From positions 1 to 62,871 of the IMG/VR virus record IMGVR_UViG_3300046012_000093: a stretch of DNA of 62,871 bases, one strand, 5' to 3'. This DNA is from a virus. Positions 17,191 to 26,445 of the stretch are shown here, piece after piece. The position numbers and the translations under genes were made by a program. Below the pieces are notes generated by a model. The model was not told the origin of the DNA and made no database searches. It saw nothing but the letters and a program-made list of their open reading frames with translations. Each line of letters starts with the position of its first letter. The stretch's first letter is position 1.

Positions 17191-18764
17191 TGGCTGGTTT
17201 TGACACGACGTCAGTCGCCGCTGACGTAAATACGAAGGGTCCTAATGCAATCGAGACTTTCACAGGTCTCGCTCAGATGCAGAACGCCCTCAATCAGAAC
17301 AGGCTGTTCCAAGCTAAGACTCTGGCTGGTCAATATCTAGAACAATCTATTGGTCCTGACGGTCAACCAGACCTCGGTCAATTCAGTGCAGCACTTCGCG
17401 GTGACAAGAGAACGGCGTCGTTCGCTCCTGAGATTCTCCAAGACGTCGCGACTCTTCGTGGTACTGGTATCTCTAACGTCCAGGCTGGGACAAACCTTGC
17501 TCAGTCACAGATGTTGAACTATCAACGTGATCTTGCGACAGCCGGGAACTCTAGTAAGGCTTCAGACCCTCAAGTCCGTCAACTCGAAAACCAACGAGCA
17601 GTAGCTTCTACGCTTGCTAACGGTGTCGCTAACGGAAGATATTCTCCTGAGATCGCTTCTGCTAAACTCGGTAACGGCGATGCGTTCCAAGATGCTGTCA
17701 GGACGGCCGCTATCTCTGGCGCTGGTGGTGCTGGAGCACAGGAAGCTCTGACTGGTACACCGACTCCTATCCAGACTGGTGAAGGCACTCAATTCGAGAA
17801 TGTCAACAGATTTGACAACACTTCCGCTCCTATGGGAGGCCAGGGGGCTTTCGTCCCGCAGGTCATTCCGACTACTGTCCAAACTGGTGGAGGGACACAA
17901 TTCGTCAACGTCCATCCGTCAGAAAATAAAGTCACGCCTACCGGATTCATAGCTAACGAGTTGTCACCACAAGACCTATCGACACAAGTCGAGACTATCG
18001 ACGCAGATGGTAACAAGTCAATGCATGTTCTAGGAGATTTCATCGATCAGAAGACACATACATGGAAAGACGGTGTCGCTCCTCCTATGACGGCTCTAGG
18101 CCCGTTGTCTAACACAGCTAAGGCTGCTCTAGGGTCTGCCTACGGCCCACAGATCGCACGGTTCGAGCAAGTCGCTGGTAATGCTCCGACTCAGAAACAA
18201 GTCATCGACATCATGCGGAAGTCTGGTGACGACTTCGACGCCGGTCCACATAGTAAGTTCTGGCAGAACTTCGGTGAAATCGCGAGTCAGTATCATGTCA
18301 AAGTCCCTGACGTCCCTGTTCTCAAGAACGGACAGATCGACCAAGTCCAGGCCAGAGAAGTCTTCGAGAAGACGGTCTCTATGGTCCTGTCTCAACAGGC
18401 TGCGGCGCTCCATCTAGACGACACTAACGAAGCTCGTCAGATGGCTCTCGCTTCTGTCCCGACGTCTTCGACTACACCACAAGGACGACGTAAGATTCTT
18501 GGACTCCTCGAAGGTAACGCCGACGCCCTAGATGCTATGGGTAAGGCATGGCTCCAACAGAAAGCCAAGGGTGGTGAAGGAACTTGGGGTCAATTCCAGA
18601 TCGAATTCCCCAATCGTGTCCCTCCGACGATCTTCCAGGCACAATATATGACACCTTCCGAGAAGGCTGATCTCATGAAAGGTTGGTCTGCACAGAAGAA
18701 GACACATTGGCAAGCGACTTATAACAAAGCAAAAGAACTCGGTTGGCTACCTAACGCAGAGTAA
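17190..18764 (+). CDS. Putative ejection protein
   Basis: 524 residues, helical, rich in Gln, Ala and Asn, with a Gly/Thr/Pro-rich linker around residues 185-260 containing two related segments (TPIQTGEGTQFENVN and TTVQTGGGTQFVNVH). No membrane segment. Position and composition are those of P22 gp20/gp16-type proteins that leave the head with the DNA. No enzymatic motif recognised. Confidence 0.7.
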   Translation: MAGFDTTSVAADVNTKGPNAIETFTGLAQMQNALNQNRLFQAKTLAGQYLEQSIGPDGQPDLGQFSAALRGDKRTASFAPEILQDVATLRGTGISNVQAGTNLAQSQMLNYQRDLATAGNSSKASDPQVRQLENQRAVASTLANGVANGRYSPEIASAKLGNGDAFQDAVRTAAISGAGGAGAQEALTGTPTPIQTGEGTQFENVNRFDNTSAPMGGQGAFVPQVIPTTVQTGGGTQFVNVHPSENKVTPTGFIANELSPQDLSTQVETIDADGNKSMHVLGDFIDQKTHTWKDGVAPPMTALGPLSNTAKAALGSAYGPQIARFEQVAGNAPTQKQVIDIMRKSGDDFDAGPHSKFWQNFGEIASQYHVKVPDVPVLKNGQIDQVQAREVFEKTVSMVLSQQAAALHLDDTNEARQMALASVPTSSTTPQGRRKILGLLEGNADALDAMGKAWLQQKAKGGEGTWGQFQIEFPNRVPPTIFQAQYMTPSEKADLMKGWSAQKKTHWQATYNKAKELGWLPNAE

Positions 18765-18768
18765 ATGA

Positions 18769-21474
18769 ATGAACAGTGTTCTTGACGATTTAGGTTTCGA
18801 CGATACTCCGGAGACATCTACAAATGTCTCTAAGGGTGATCCTGCTGTTTGGACTGTTCTTGGTGAAGCCGGGACACATCCTGACGGTATGATTGCTGCT
18901 GCGTCGACCCTGTATAACCGTGCGAAGACATCTAAGACTAGGATGACAGACGTCGCTGTCGATCCAGGTCAAGGCTATGAAGCATGGCAAAATACAGACG
19001 CCCGTAAGAAAGTCCAACAACTCTATCCTGTCAATTCCCCCTCGTATAAGAAAGCCGCTGACGTACTGAAGCGTCTGGAGACGGGTGACATTGATCCGTT
19101 ACCATATACCCACTTCTATAGTCCGACTGCCCAGGCTTCTCTGTCGAAGATAGACGGTCGTCCTGTGAAGCCGTCATTCGATGACGGGACTGGTGTAGAC
19201 ATCGGTGGAAATCGTTTCTTCACTCATGGATCAGGTCCGGCTAGTCCAACATTTAACATCTTGAACGATCTAGGTTTCAACAATACAGCCGAAGCTGCTC
19301 CTACCCCTGCTCTCGCCCCTGACGATCCTCCTGCTCCCGCTCCTAAGCCAGGAGAACCTGGGTTCGTCGATCCGGCTGCTGCTGCTGACACTACAGTCAA
19401 GGCTAATGCTGCTGGGGACAATCCTTCCTGGCCTGTCTATGACCAGTACAACAAAGTCGGTCGTAACGCAGACGGAAGTATCGCCTATATCGGTGATTTA
19501 GGTTCTCAGTCTGTCGAACAACAGAAGCTCGACGCTGAGAGAAAGCCAGGTGGTCCTAAAGAGATCGCACTAGGGACGTCGTCTCATCCTGACGCGATTG
19601 CGGCATGGCTGAAGGCACACCCTCTCGATCCTGCCAACGCCGTCCAGAAGCCTCAGAAAGACACACCGTCTAGTGATAATCTCCTGACCCCTGAGGGACA
19701 GGCTGCGTTGTCTGGTGTCGGACAAGGGTTGAGTAACGTTTCTCACTCTGTCGAGGGTCTTGAGTCTGTCGTCAGATCGAATCCTATAGGTGACTTCGTC
19801 GCTGGTATGACGACTGGTCGTAGCCGTGATCAAGTCATGGCTGATCTAGCCTCTGCTGTGACGAACCGAAATAGGAATGACGTCAAGTACTCTGGTAGTA
19901 CAGACTACGGTCTCGGTAAGTTCGGTGGAGAGATGGCTGCGACTGTCCCGTTGATGGCCGCAGGTGACGAAGCTGCCGGTGCCATTCCTTTGGGTCGTTT
20001 CGGAAAGTTCCTCGCAGGGACTCAACCAGGAAATCTTCTAGTCCGTGGTGCTTCTCTAGGTGCCCGTGGAGCTATTCAGGGTACTGAAGCCGCAGGACTG
20101 ACGTCTGCCGGAAACTCTGAGAGTATTCCGTCACAACTCGCCAGGGGTGCGATGACTGGTGCTGTAGTGAACCCTCTCCTCGCGACAGGTGTCGGTGCGG
20201 TCAATTCTGTCAAACCTACACTGGGTCTGTTCACACAGAAAGGTCGTGACAAGATTCTCGACAACAACATCTCGGCTGTTCTCGGTGGAAAATCCTTAAA
20301 CGCCGATCTGACAGAATATGTCTCTGGGTCGAGACCTACACTACCTGAAGCGACTCAGAACCCTGCTCTCGCTGTGACACAGAGGACACTAAAAGCCGAA
20401 GGTGGTCCTGCGATTTCGAATGCTTTCGGAGCCAGGGCTGACGCCAATCAAGTGGCTCGTGAAGCTCATGTCGAAAAACTTCTTGGGACACCAGAAGACA
20501 TCAAAGACCTCGACGCTGCTCGTGAATCTACGACGTCTCAACTTCGAGACGTCGCGTTTGCAAACAAGACACCGACAGATTCCTCTCCTGTCATCAAGAA
20601 GATCGACGAAATATTGAAGAGTCCTGCCGGACAACGAGGGGCTGTCAGGTCAAATCTCATGGCTATCAGAGAGAAGATCGCCAAAGACATCGATCTAGGT
20701 AAGGGTAAGGTCGTGACCCAACTAGAGAATGACCCAGAACAACTCTACGGTATCAGGAAAGACATCAACGACAGACTGTCTCCGTTGGCTTCTAGGGACA
20801 AGGACAACGCCCAACTCGCTGCCCATGAGTTGACTGAAGTCAAGAAGGTCCTAGACCAATCTATCACGAACGGCGCTCCTGGGTTTGACAAGTATATAAA
20901 AGCTTACAGTGAGGCGTCAAAGCCTATCAATGCTCTGAGTTCGTTACAGTCTCTTGGCTTGACCGATATGAGAGGTAACCTGACACTCGGTAAAGTCAAC
21001 TCCGCTATCACTCGTCTCGAAAAAGCACGAGCCTCTTCTGGTGTCGATCCTGCGAAAGACATCACAGACGACCAGATGAAAGCTTTATATAATCTCCGTG
21101 AAGACATGAGACGTTCTGATCTGACTGTCCCTTTGGGTCATGCTTCTAGATCGGCTAACGTCACAGGTAATCTTGATAACCAAGGCTTCATGGAGAATCT
21201 GATGAATCCTTATACTACGGCAGTCCTAGGTGCGATTTCACATCACCCTGTCGGTGCGTTTGCCGTAGGTGCCGGACGTATGGCAGTCAAGACACAGAAG
21301 AATCAAATCACCAGGGCTCTCGCAGACAGGATGTTAAACCCAGACATGAACGTCGTACCATTGAGACCAGTCCAAGTCCAGACGCAGTCTCCGATTCCAA
21401 AGGTCAACCCATTTATCACGGGACCTGTCATCCTAGGTAACCAACAAGACAAGAACAAATTTAACGTCCGTTAA
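18769..21474 (+). CDS. Large ejection protein with N-terminal cell-wall hydrolase domain
   Basis: 901 residues. Residues about 25-135 resemble SleB-type cell wall hydrolases (WTVLGEAGTHPDGMIAAASTLYNRA, where E in GEAG would be catalytic, and later HFYSP). Two Pro/Ala-rich linkers follow (about 185-215), then a large helical region with Gly/Ala-rich hydrophobic segments (about 395-500) that could span the inner membrane during ejection. An enzyme at the front of an ejection protein would help DNA cross the peptidoglycan. The two segments NSVLDDLGFDDT and FNILNDLGFNNT are internal repeats of one another. Confidence 0.75.
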   Translation: MNSVLDDLGFDDTPETSTNVSKGDPAVWTVLGEAGTHPDGMIAAASTLYNRAKTSKTRMTDVAVDPGQGYEAWQNTDARKKVQQLYPVNSPSYKKAADVLKRLETGDIDPLPYTHFYSPTAQASLSKIDGRPVKPSFDDGTGVDIGGNRFFTHGSGPASPTFNILNDLGFNNTAEAAPTPALAPDDPPAPAPKPGEPGFVDPAAAADTTVKANAAGDNPSWPVYDQYNKVGRNADGSIAYIGDLGSQSVEQQKLDAERKPGGPKEIALGTSSHPDAIAAWLKAHPLDPANAVQKPQKDTPSSDNLLTPEGQAALSGVGQGLSNVSHSVEGLESVVRSNPIGDFVAGMTTGRSRDQVMADLASAVTNRNRNDVKYSGSTDYGLGKFGGEMAATVPLMAAGDEAAGAIPLGRFGKFLAGTQPGNLLVRGASLGARGAIQGTEAAGLTSAGNSESIPSQLARGAMTGAVVNPLLATGVGAVNSVKPTLGLFTQKGRDKILDNNISAVLGGKSLNADLTEYVSGSRPTLPEATQNPALAVTQRTLKAEGGPAISNAFGARADANQVAREAHVEKLLGTPEDIKDLDAARESTTSQLRDVAFANKTPTDSSPVIKKIDEILKSPAGQRGAVRSNLMAIREKIAKDIDLGKGKVVTQLENDPEQLYGIRKDINDRLSPLASRDKDNAQLAAHELTEVKKVLDQSITNGAPGFDKYIKAYSEASKPINALSSLQSLGLTDMRGNLTLGKVNSAITRLEKARASSGVDPAKDITDDQMKALYNLREDMRRSDLTVPLGHASRSANVTGNLDNQGFMENLMNPYTTAVLGAISHHPVGAFAVGAGRMAVKTQKNQITRALADRMLNPDMNVVPLRPVQVQTQSPIPKVNPFITGPVILGNQQDKNKFNVR

Positions 21475-21488
21475 GAGAGGATCATCCT

Positions 21489-23468
21489 TTGACTAATATC
21501 GTAGCACAAGTCCCCCCCGGACGTGTCCAATTCTTTGATAGCAACGGCAACCCTCTAGTAGGTGGAACCGTTGCCTTCTATATCCCGACGACACTGACAC
21601 CGAAGACGACTTGGCAAGACAGTGGCGGTGTGACTTCGAATGCCAATCCGCTCACTCTAGACGCCCTAGGATCGGCTGTTATCTGGGGCGATGGTTCTTA
21701 CCGTCAGATCGTCAAAGACGCCTCAGGGAACGTCGTCTGGGACGCTGTGACATCTTCTGTCAATACGACAGTCGGAAACGTCTATAACACTGTAGCAGCC
21801 TTCGAAGCCGCTCTAATCCCTAGTTCTCTGACGGCTGTCCAAGTCTTAGGATATTTCAACGCCAACGACGGCGGTGGTGCGACATACGTCCACTCAGGAG
21901 TCTCTGGTCCTGGTCCTGGTCTTGTCCAGAATTCGAATGACGCGATCTGGTGGGTCCTAGCTAATTCACCGTTGAATGTCCTTCAGTTCGGTGCTGATCC
22001 GACAGGAACGGCGTCTTCAGTGGCGGCGTTCAACAACGCCATCGCCTGGGCGAATGCCAAGTCTACTACTGACAGTGGTGTCAACATCGGTATCCCTCCT
22101 GGTCAATACAAGATAGACTCTTCGTTGACAGCGATCACTTCTAACAACGTCTGGTTCACAGGGAGTCGGGCGTCTGTCCTTATGCTGAGTGCTTCAGGCT
22201 CGACGTTTACCTATTCTGGTGGAGCGACTTATTGTGGCATCAGAGGGGCTTCTCTTATTTATCCGGCGACTCCAGCCAGTACGGCTATCGTCATCACCGT
22301 GTCGAATGCCGGTAATCTGACGTTTGAAGGGTTTCAAGTCCAGAATGTAAACACTCTGGCAGTCCTCGGGACAGACGTCAGCCATACGGCTCACTCTGTC
22401 GAGTTCCGTAATATCCAAGGCGGCTTCTATAACTCTGGCAAACCGTCGTTTGATTTCCGTTGGGGTGCTGACGCTGTTCTTGACAATGTCAATATCTTTG
22501 TCGATGGTATCGCTGTTCCGACGTTCAACCGGACGTCTACGATGACGACAGTCGCTAACACGAACTGTCTGAATTTCACTAACGGTGGCTGGGACGATCT
22601 CCATTGTACGAACGTCCAGACTAACCGTTATTGGCACGCCGTCTGTGTCAAGATGACAGCCGCCGGAAGTGTGACAAATCTCTGGCTGAGTGAATGCGTC
22701 TGGGATTTCAATTCCGACGATGCGATCTCTTTCGATACGACGACTAGTACTAATACGATAGCAAACATCTTCATTAATAACTCATACATCGCTTCATGGA
22801 GTGGTAACGGTATTGCCGTCTATGGTGATAATCTAGGTGTGAGTGAGTTCTTAGACTTCTCAGGAACACACGTCTATATCGCAGGTAAGGACGGAGTTTT
22901 CCTACAGGGAGTGAATACGAATAACGTCCGTCTAGACGGGATGCGGTTTAATGCAGTCAACCGTCTGAACGGTGGGACAAATTCCGGTATTAACATCTCT
23001 AACGTCCTCGGTGGATATTGGACAGTCATCGGAGCACAGTGTCACCAAGACGCGACACTCATCGCTTCATTAGGCCCTGGTGCTTATAACGGGATTAGTG
23101 TCGCAGCCAGTAATTTCAACTGGACTGTCACTAATTGTGGTATGGTCGGAAGTAACAAGAACTATAACGTCACACTTGATTCGAGCTTTACTTCTTTCAT
23201 CACCAAACGCATCATGACGAATAACATGAACTCAGACTATCAAGGTCTCCAGACATCTGCACCATTCGTCATCCCGGCTACGACTGTCGCTTGGCAGAAC
23301 AACACTCCATGGGTCGTGATGGTGAGTTTTTCTGGAATGACAGACATGGGTATGGATACAACAGGACAGATGTTCACTACTAGTGGACAAGTCCTCGTCC
23401 AACCAGGACATACTCTCGAACCTATCTATAGCGGGACACCCCACGCAGTCTTTCTGGTGATGGCGTGA
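21489..23468 (+). CDS. Tailspike, beta-helix receptor-binding protein
   Basis: 659 residues from a TTG start with GAGAGGA upstream. Residues about 10-90 match a head-binding N-terminal domain common in podovirus spikes (FFDSNGNPLVGGTVAFYIP and WGDGSYRQIVKDASGN). The rest begins with FGADPTGTASSVAAFNNAI, the classic start of a pectate-lyase right-handed beta-helix, followed by many N/S/G-rich rungs. It should bind, and probably cleave, surface polysaccharide. Its stop overlaps the endolysin GTG start. Confidence 0.9.
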   Translation: MTNIVAQVPPGRVQFFDSNGNPLVGGTVAFYIPTTLTPKTTWQDSGGVTSNANPLTLDALGSAVIWGDGSYRQIVKDASGNVVWDAVTSSVNTTVGNVYNTVAAFEAALIPSSLTAVQVLGYFNANDGGGATYVHSGVSGPGPGLVQNSNDAIWWVLANSPLNVLQFGADPTGTASSVAAFNNAIAWANAKSTTDSGVNIGIPPGQYKIDSSLTAITSNNVWFTGSRASVLMLSASGSTFTYSGGATYCGIRGASLIYPATPASTAIVITVSNAGNLTFEGFQVQNVNTLAVLGTDVSHTAHSVEFRNIQGGFYNSGKPSFDFRWGADAVLDNVNIFVDGIAVPTFNRTSTMTTVANTNCLNFTNGGWDDLHCTNVQTNRYWHAVCVKMTAAGSVTNLWLSECVWDFNSDDAISFDTTTSTNTIANIFINNSYIASWSGNGIAVYGDNLGVSEFLDFSGTHVYIAGKDGVFLQGVNTNNVRLDGMRFNAVNRLNGGTNSGINISNVLGGYWTVIGAQCHQDATLIASLGPGAYNGISVAASNFNWTVTNCGMVGSNKNYNVTLDSSFTSFITKRIMTNNMNSDYQGLQTSAPFVIPATTVAWQNNTPWVVMVSFSGMTDMGMDTTGQMFTTSGQVLVQPGHTLEPIYSGTPHAVFLVMA

Positions 23469-23908
23469 TCACAGAAGAAGTCATCAAAGCTGCTCAGGAT
23501 GCCGAGAAGAACTGGAAAGTCCCGGCTTCGGTGACTATCGCTCAATACGGTTTGGAGTCTGGTTGGGGGAAGCACATGCCATCAGGGAGTAACAACCCGT
23601 TTGGTATCAAAGCTTCTAAGGGAATACCGTCAGTCCTCGTCAGTACTCATGAGTTCATCCATGGAAGATTCGTCGTCGTCAAAGCTCCGTTCAGAGTCTT
23701 CAAAGACTTGTCAGAAGCTTTCGACTATCATGCGAAACTTCTCGCGACCGGAACAGTCTATAAACCAGCGATGTCAGTTCTTCCTGACGCCGATCTTTTC
23801 GTGACTAAGATGGCTAAAGTCTACGCGACTGATCCTAATTATGCGAAGACACTTCTAGAAATTATCAATGAAGATAATCTCAATCAATATAACATAGGTG
23901 CCAAATGA
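23465..23908 (+). CDS. Endolysin, GH73 glucosaminidase-like
   Basis: 147 residues from GTG (GTGA overlap with the tailspike stop). The QYGLESGWGKH segment places the expected catalytic Glu at residue 31, and NNPFGIKAS and FRVFKDLSEAFDYHAKLL are typical of the FlgJ/glucosaminidase family that cuts glycan strands. There is no signal peptide, so release should depend on the holin encoded next (ATGA overlap). Confidence 0.9.
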   Translation: MITEEVIKAAQDAEKNWKVPASVTIAQYGLESGWGKHMPSGSNNPFGIKASKGIPSVLVSTHEFIHGRFVVVKAPFRVFKDLSEAFDYHAKLLATGTVYKPAMSVLPDADLFVTKMAKVYATDPNYAKTLLEIINEDNLNQYNIGAK

Positions 23909-24102
23909 ACAGTTTCTTATCAGCCTTGAAGTCAGAGCCTAACGTCGTCTTCGCTTTCGTCCAGTCGTTGATCGGACTAGGAACGGCCTTCGGGCTCCAT
24001 TGGTCTGCCGAACAAGTCGCGGCAGTCCTCGTAGTGACTCAGATCGGATTGTCTCTAGTGACTCGCCAGATGGTGACACCAAACGTCAAACCAGTAGCTT
24101 AA
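23905..24102 (+). CDS. Putative holin
   Basis: 65 residues with two short hydrophobic segments (about 14-32, VVFAFVQSLIGLGTAFGLH, and 37-52, QVAAVLVVTQIGLSLV) and a charged tail. Overlaps the endolysin by ATGA. Small two-segment membrane proteins directly after an endolysin are usually holins, which permeabilise the inner membrane at a set time. Confidence 0.75.
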   Translation: MNSFLSALKSEPNVVFAFVQSLIGLGTAFGLHWSAEQVAAVLVVTQIGLSLVTRQMVTPNVKPVA

Positions 24103-24112
24103 GGAGGTCTTA

Positions 24113-24334
24113 GTGAATGAGATTATATTCAGATCAGACGCAGAAAGACTCGCCGGTCTAGAAGCTAGAATGCATACATTAGAAGGTTATTACGGAGAGA
24201 TCAACGGAAAACTCGACAGCCTTATGGAATTGAAGAATAAGGGGGCTGGAATTTTCTGGCTTGCGAGTGCTCTTTTCGGGACGTTGATTGTCTTAGCCGG
24301 AACTAACATAATGAATTGGTTCAAACACCTATGA
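24113..24334 (+). CDS. Lysis-cassette membrane protein
   Basis: 73 residues from GTG with AAGGAGG upstream. N-terminal coiled coil (ERLAGLEARMHTLEGYYG, residues about 10-40) and one C-terminal transmembrane segment (about 47-68, GIFWLASALFGTLIVLAGT). This topology is typical of small holin-associated or antiholin proteins. No outer-membrane spanin lipoprotein was seen beside it. Confidence 0.7.
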   Translation: MNEIIFRSDAERLAGLEARMHTLEGYYGEINGKLDSLMELKNKGAGIFWLASALFGTLIVLAGTNIMNWFKHL

Positions 24335-24480
24335 GACATCCTTTACTTCGTATGGTCAGGAAGTGTCTAGACCAAGGAATGTACGATCCTGACGAAATCT
24401 TCTTGAAGATAGCTAGTCAGAGAATCGGTGTCCATTACTCAGTAATTCGTAAAGCGATACATCTGGAGAAATGTCGATAA
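24331..24480 (+). CDS. Small HTH-like protein, end of late operon
   Basis: 49 residues (starts MRHPLLRMVRKCLDQG, ends AIHLEKCR). Overlaps the preceding stop by ATGA. The segment DEIFLKIASQRIGVHYSVIRKAI resembles a helix-turn-helix. Last gene before the bidirectional terminator. Function unknown. Confidence 0.6.
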   Translation: MRHPLLRMVRKCLDQGMYDPDEIFLKIASQRIGVHYSVIRKAIHLEKCR

Positions 24481-24515
24481 CAGGCCAGAGAATCTCAGAG
24501 TCCAGATACAAAGAA

Positions 24516-24547
24516 GCCCGCCGGAGAAACACTCTAGCGGGCTTTTT
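24516..24547. terminator. Bidirectional intrinsic terminator between convergent operons
   Basis: Perfect stem GCCCGC/GCGGGC with a 15-base loop, followed by TTTTT on the plus strand; on the minus strand the stem is followed by TTCTTTG. It separates the rightward late operon from the leftward replication operon exactly where they converge. Confidence 0.9.
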
Positions 24548-24562
24548 GCTGTCTCAGTCTAA

Positions 24563-24754
24563 TCAGATATGAGGAAGTCTCGGCTGACTCTGCCATTCTT
24601 TGAGTCCGAAATCAATCGACCGAATTGCACCTTCGATGATATATGCTTCGTCAGTCGTAGTCAACTTACCCTCCTTGACTGCTTGGTTCAGGAAGGTCGT
24701 CAACTCTGCGCGGACGAAAGCTTCCGCACCGGCCTTGAGTAGTTCATTCAGCAT
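24563..24754 (-). CDS. Small helical protein after ribonucleotide reductase
   Basis: 63 residues, amphipathic helices (LNELLKAGAEAFVRAELTTF). AAGGAG lies 6 bases before ATG. Last gene of the leftward operon. Unknown function. Confidence 0.6.
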   Translation of the reverse strand: MLNELLKAGAEAFVRAELTTFLNQAVKEGKLTTTDEAYIIEGAIRSIDFGLKEWQSQPRLPHI

Positions 24755-24763
24755 TTCTTCTCC

Positions 24764-25671
24764 TTAGATTTCACAATATCCAGCGACACAGGCGAGTTCT
24801 TGTGTGCCTGTCGTAGTATCTTCAAACTCATATTCACTCAGTCTCGACCAGTCGATATTCTGGGGCATTCTCAAGACAGCGAGATCATATTCTTCTTTCG
24901 TACACTCTTGATACGGAGCTTGTCGATAAGAGTGTTCTGAGTATGGCAAGAATGACACACCCGACAAGACGTCGAAGTTGTCAAAGACCCAGGCCCCGAC
25001 AGAGAGCCATTCGTCTTCTTTTACGTTGACGGTGATGCTCGGCTTATGTTCACACCAAGCGTTCTGTACATTTTTCCAAATCTCCAAGTGATCCAGAGAC
25101 CCGAGCTGTTCTCGAACCATAGCCTTCTCAGGCGCTTTCTGAGGAAAGTAAAACACGACCGTATCTTGCGGCTTTGTGACGTCAGGCTCATTAGGAATTC
25201 CTTCATCGATCATGAGTTGTGTCAATGGGTCTTTACGATCCATCCTGACAGAACGAATATAATACTCAGACCAGCGAGGATGAATCCCACTAGCTGAATC
25301 GACCAACTGAGACACCGTCCCTGACGGTTTGACACAAGTGATAGCAGTAGATACAGGGATACCAAGAATAGAAGCATATTCTTGATTCGTCTCTATCGCG
25401 ACTTCCTTGAGTCTTTGCAACAGACCCATATCTCGGCTGAGGTCGTCATGATCAAGAATACCAGTAAGAGATACACCTAGTAGTCTTTCTTCTTCTGTGT
25501 TGGTTTTCCAGATTCTACGGAGATACTTAAAGTCCGTAAGAGTCGATTGGAGCGTTCCAAGGATTGTAGCCAGACGAACTTTTCGTCGTAGGTCGTCTTC
25601 TGTATCTCCGGCTCGGACAACGACTTCGGACAGATTGCACATTTGGAAATTTCGAAGAATTATTTCGCTAC
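24764..25671 (-). CDS. Class II ribonucleotide reductase, exon 2
   Basis: Encodes residues 320(part)-621 of the spliced protein. It opens at the second base of the catalytic Cys codon and continues SEIILRNFQMCNLSEV, the thiyl/glutamate active-site block. Later blocks include CVKPSGTVSQLVDSASGIHPRW (residues split by variation) and the C-terminal redox pair CVAGYCEI. The apparent ATG at 25690 lies in the intron and is not the real start. Together with exon 1 it forms a monomeric, adenosylcobalamin-dependent reductase that makes dNTPs from NTPs. Confidence 0.92.
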
Positions 25672-26445
25672 CCCACACAACAAGTATCAATAACTTTCTT
25701 GTCGTGCGCTGGACTATCGCATATATTAAATATGTTTCCAGTTCTTTCCACTACGGATAAAACCAATAACATATGGCTTGACATTAAACTTTACTGAAAT
25801 TTCTTCATTTGATAGACCTAATGGTAATAATTCGTATTTTATGATACGGACATTTTCATTTGTTAAGATAGCACGAGGATTCTTGTCCCCTTGAACTTTA
25901 CCGAGATAAGAATCTTTATGTTTTTGAAAGGCTATCTTTTGTCTTAATGATCGTTTTTCAGTAGAGTCTTTAATCCCTATAGCGATCTTAGTTGCTATAG
26001 ATGTCGCCTGTTTGTGTTTATTCGAATTCTCTAATAAATGGTACCACTCTGAATTTACACCCAGATAACCACCGCGTTGAGAATTCCATCCAATATTCTC
26101 ATCAGGACGAATATTGTTCTCAATCATGAGTGCGTCTTCTAAAGATAGATTTTCACATAAAATCTCTTTAATCAAGCTATCCCAACCATATTTATTTATG
26201 GCGTACTTGAAATGGGATTTTTGTTTATTAGACTTATGTGCGTATAACCTATTTCTGAAGTTCTTAGTGATTCCAATATATCCTGATTCATATGGATCAT
26301 TATGATCTTCTAAATGAATCCAGTAAACACAATACAATAATATCCCTCTCGCTTAGTCTCTCACGCTGGCATTACCCTTGCGCCCTGTCGGTTTGTTATT
26401 ACCTTCCAAGTCAATCAGAGAGGGTTTTAAATCCCCATAGTGTTT
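25672..26445 (-). other. Group I intron in ribonucleotide reductase
   Basis: 774 nt. P1 is clear: exon end AAUCCCU pairs with intron GGGGAUU, leaving the U-G wobble at the 5' splice site. Core element R includes GAGAGACUAAGCGA and S includes GCGAUAGUCC; GACUA (26354-26358) and UAGUC (25712-25716) form P7. The intron ends in G (25672). Splicing joins CCC-U to GU-AGC, restoring NPCSE. The GIY-YIG gene lies between R and S, so in the P8 loop. Both exons are in frame with the predicted junction. Confidence 0.93.
25726..26337 (-). CDS. Intron-encoded GIY-YIG homing endonuclease
   Basis: 203 residues. GIY-YIG motifs YCVYWIHL (2-9) and SGYIGIT (18-24), catalytic Arg in NFRNRLYAHK (R27 or R30) and Glu in MIENN (E73). 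The C-terminal part (SNEEISVKFNVKPYVIGFI) is a helix-turn-helix DNA-binding module like those of I-TevI-type enzymes. AT-rich unlike its neighbours. It should cleave intron-less reductase genes and spread the intron. Confidence 0.92.
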   Translation of the reverse strand: MYCVYWIHLEDHNDPYESGYIGITKNFRNRLYAHKSNKQKSHFKYAINKYGWDSLIKEILCENLSLEDALMIENNIRPDENIGWNSQRGGYLGVNSEWYHLLENSNKHKQATSIATKIAIGIKDSTEKRSLRQKIAFQKHKDSYLGKVQGDKNPRAILTNENVRIIKYELLPLGLSNEEISVKFNVKPYVIGFIRSGKNWKHI

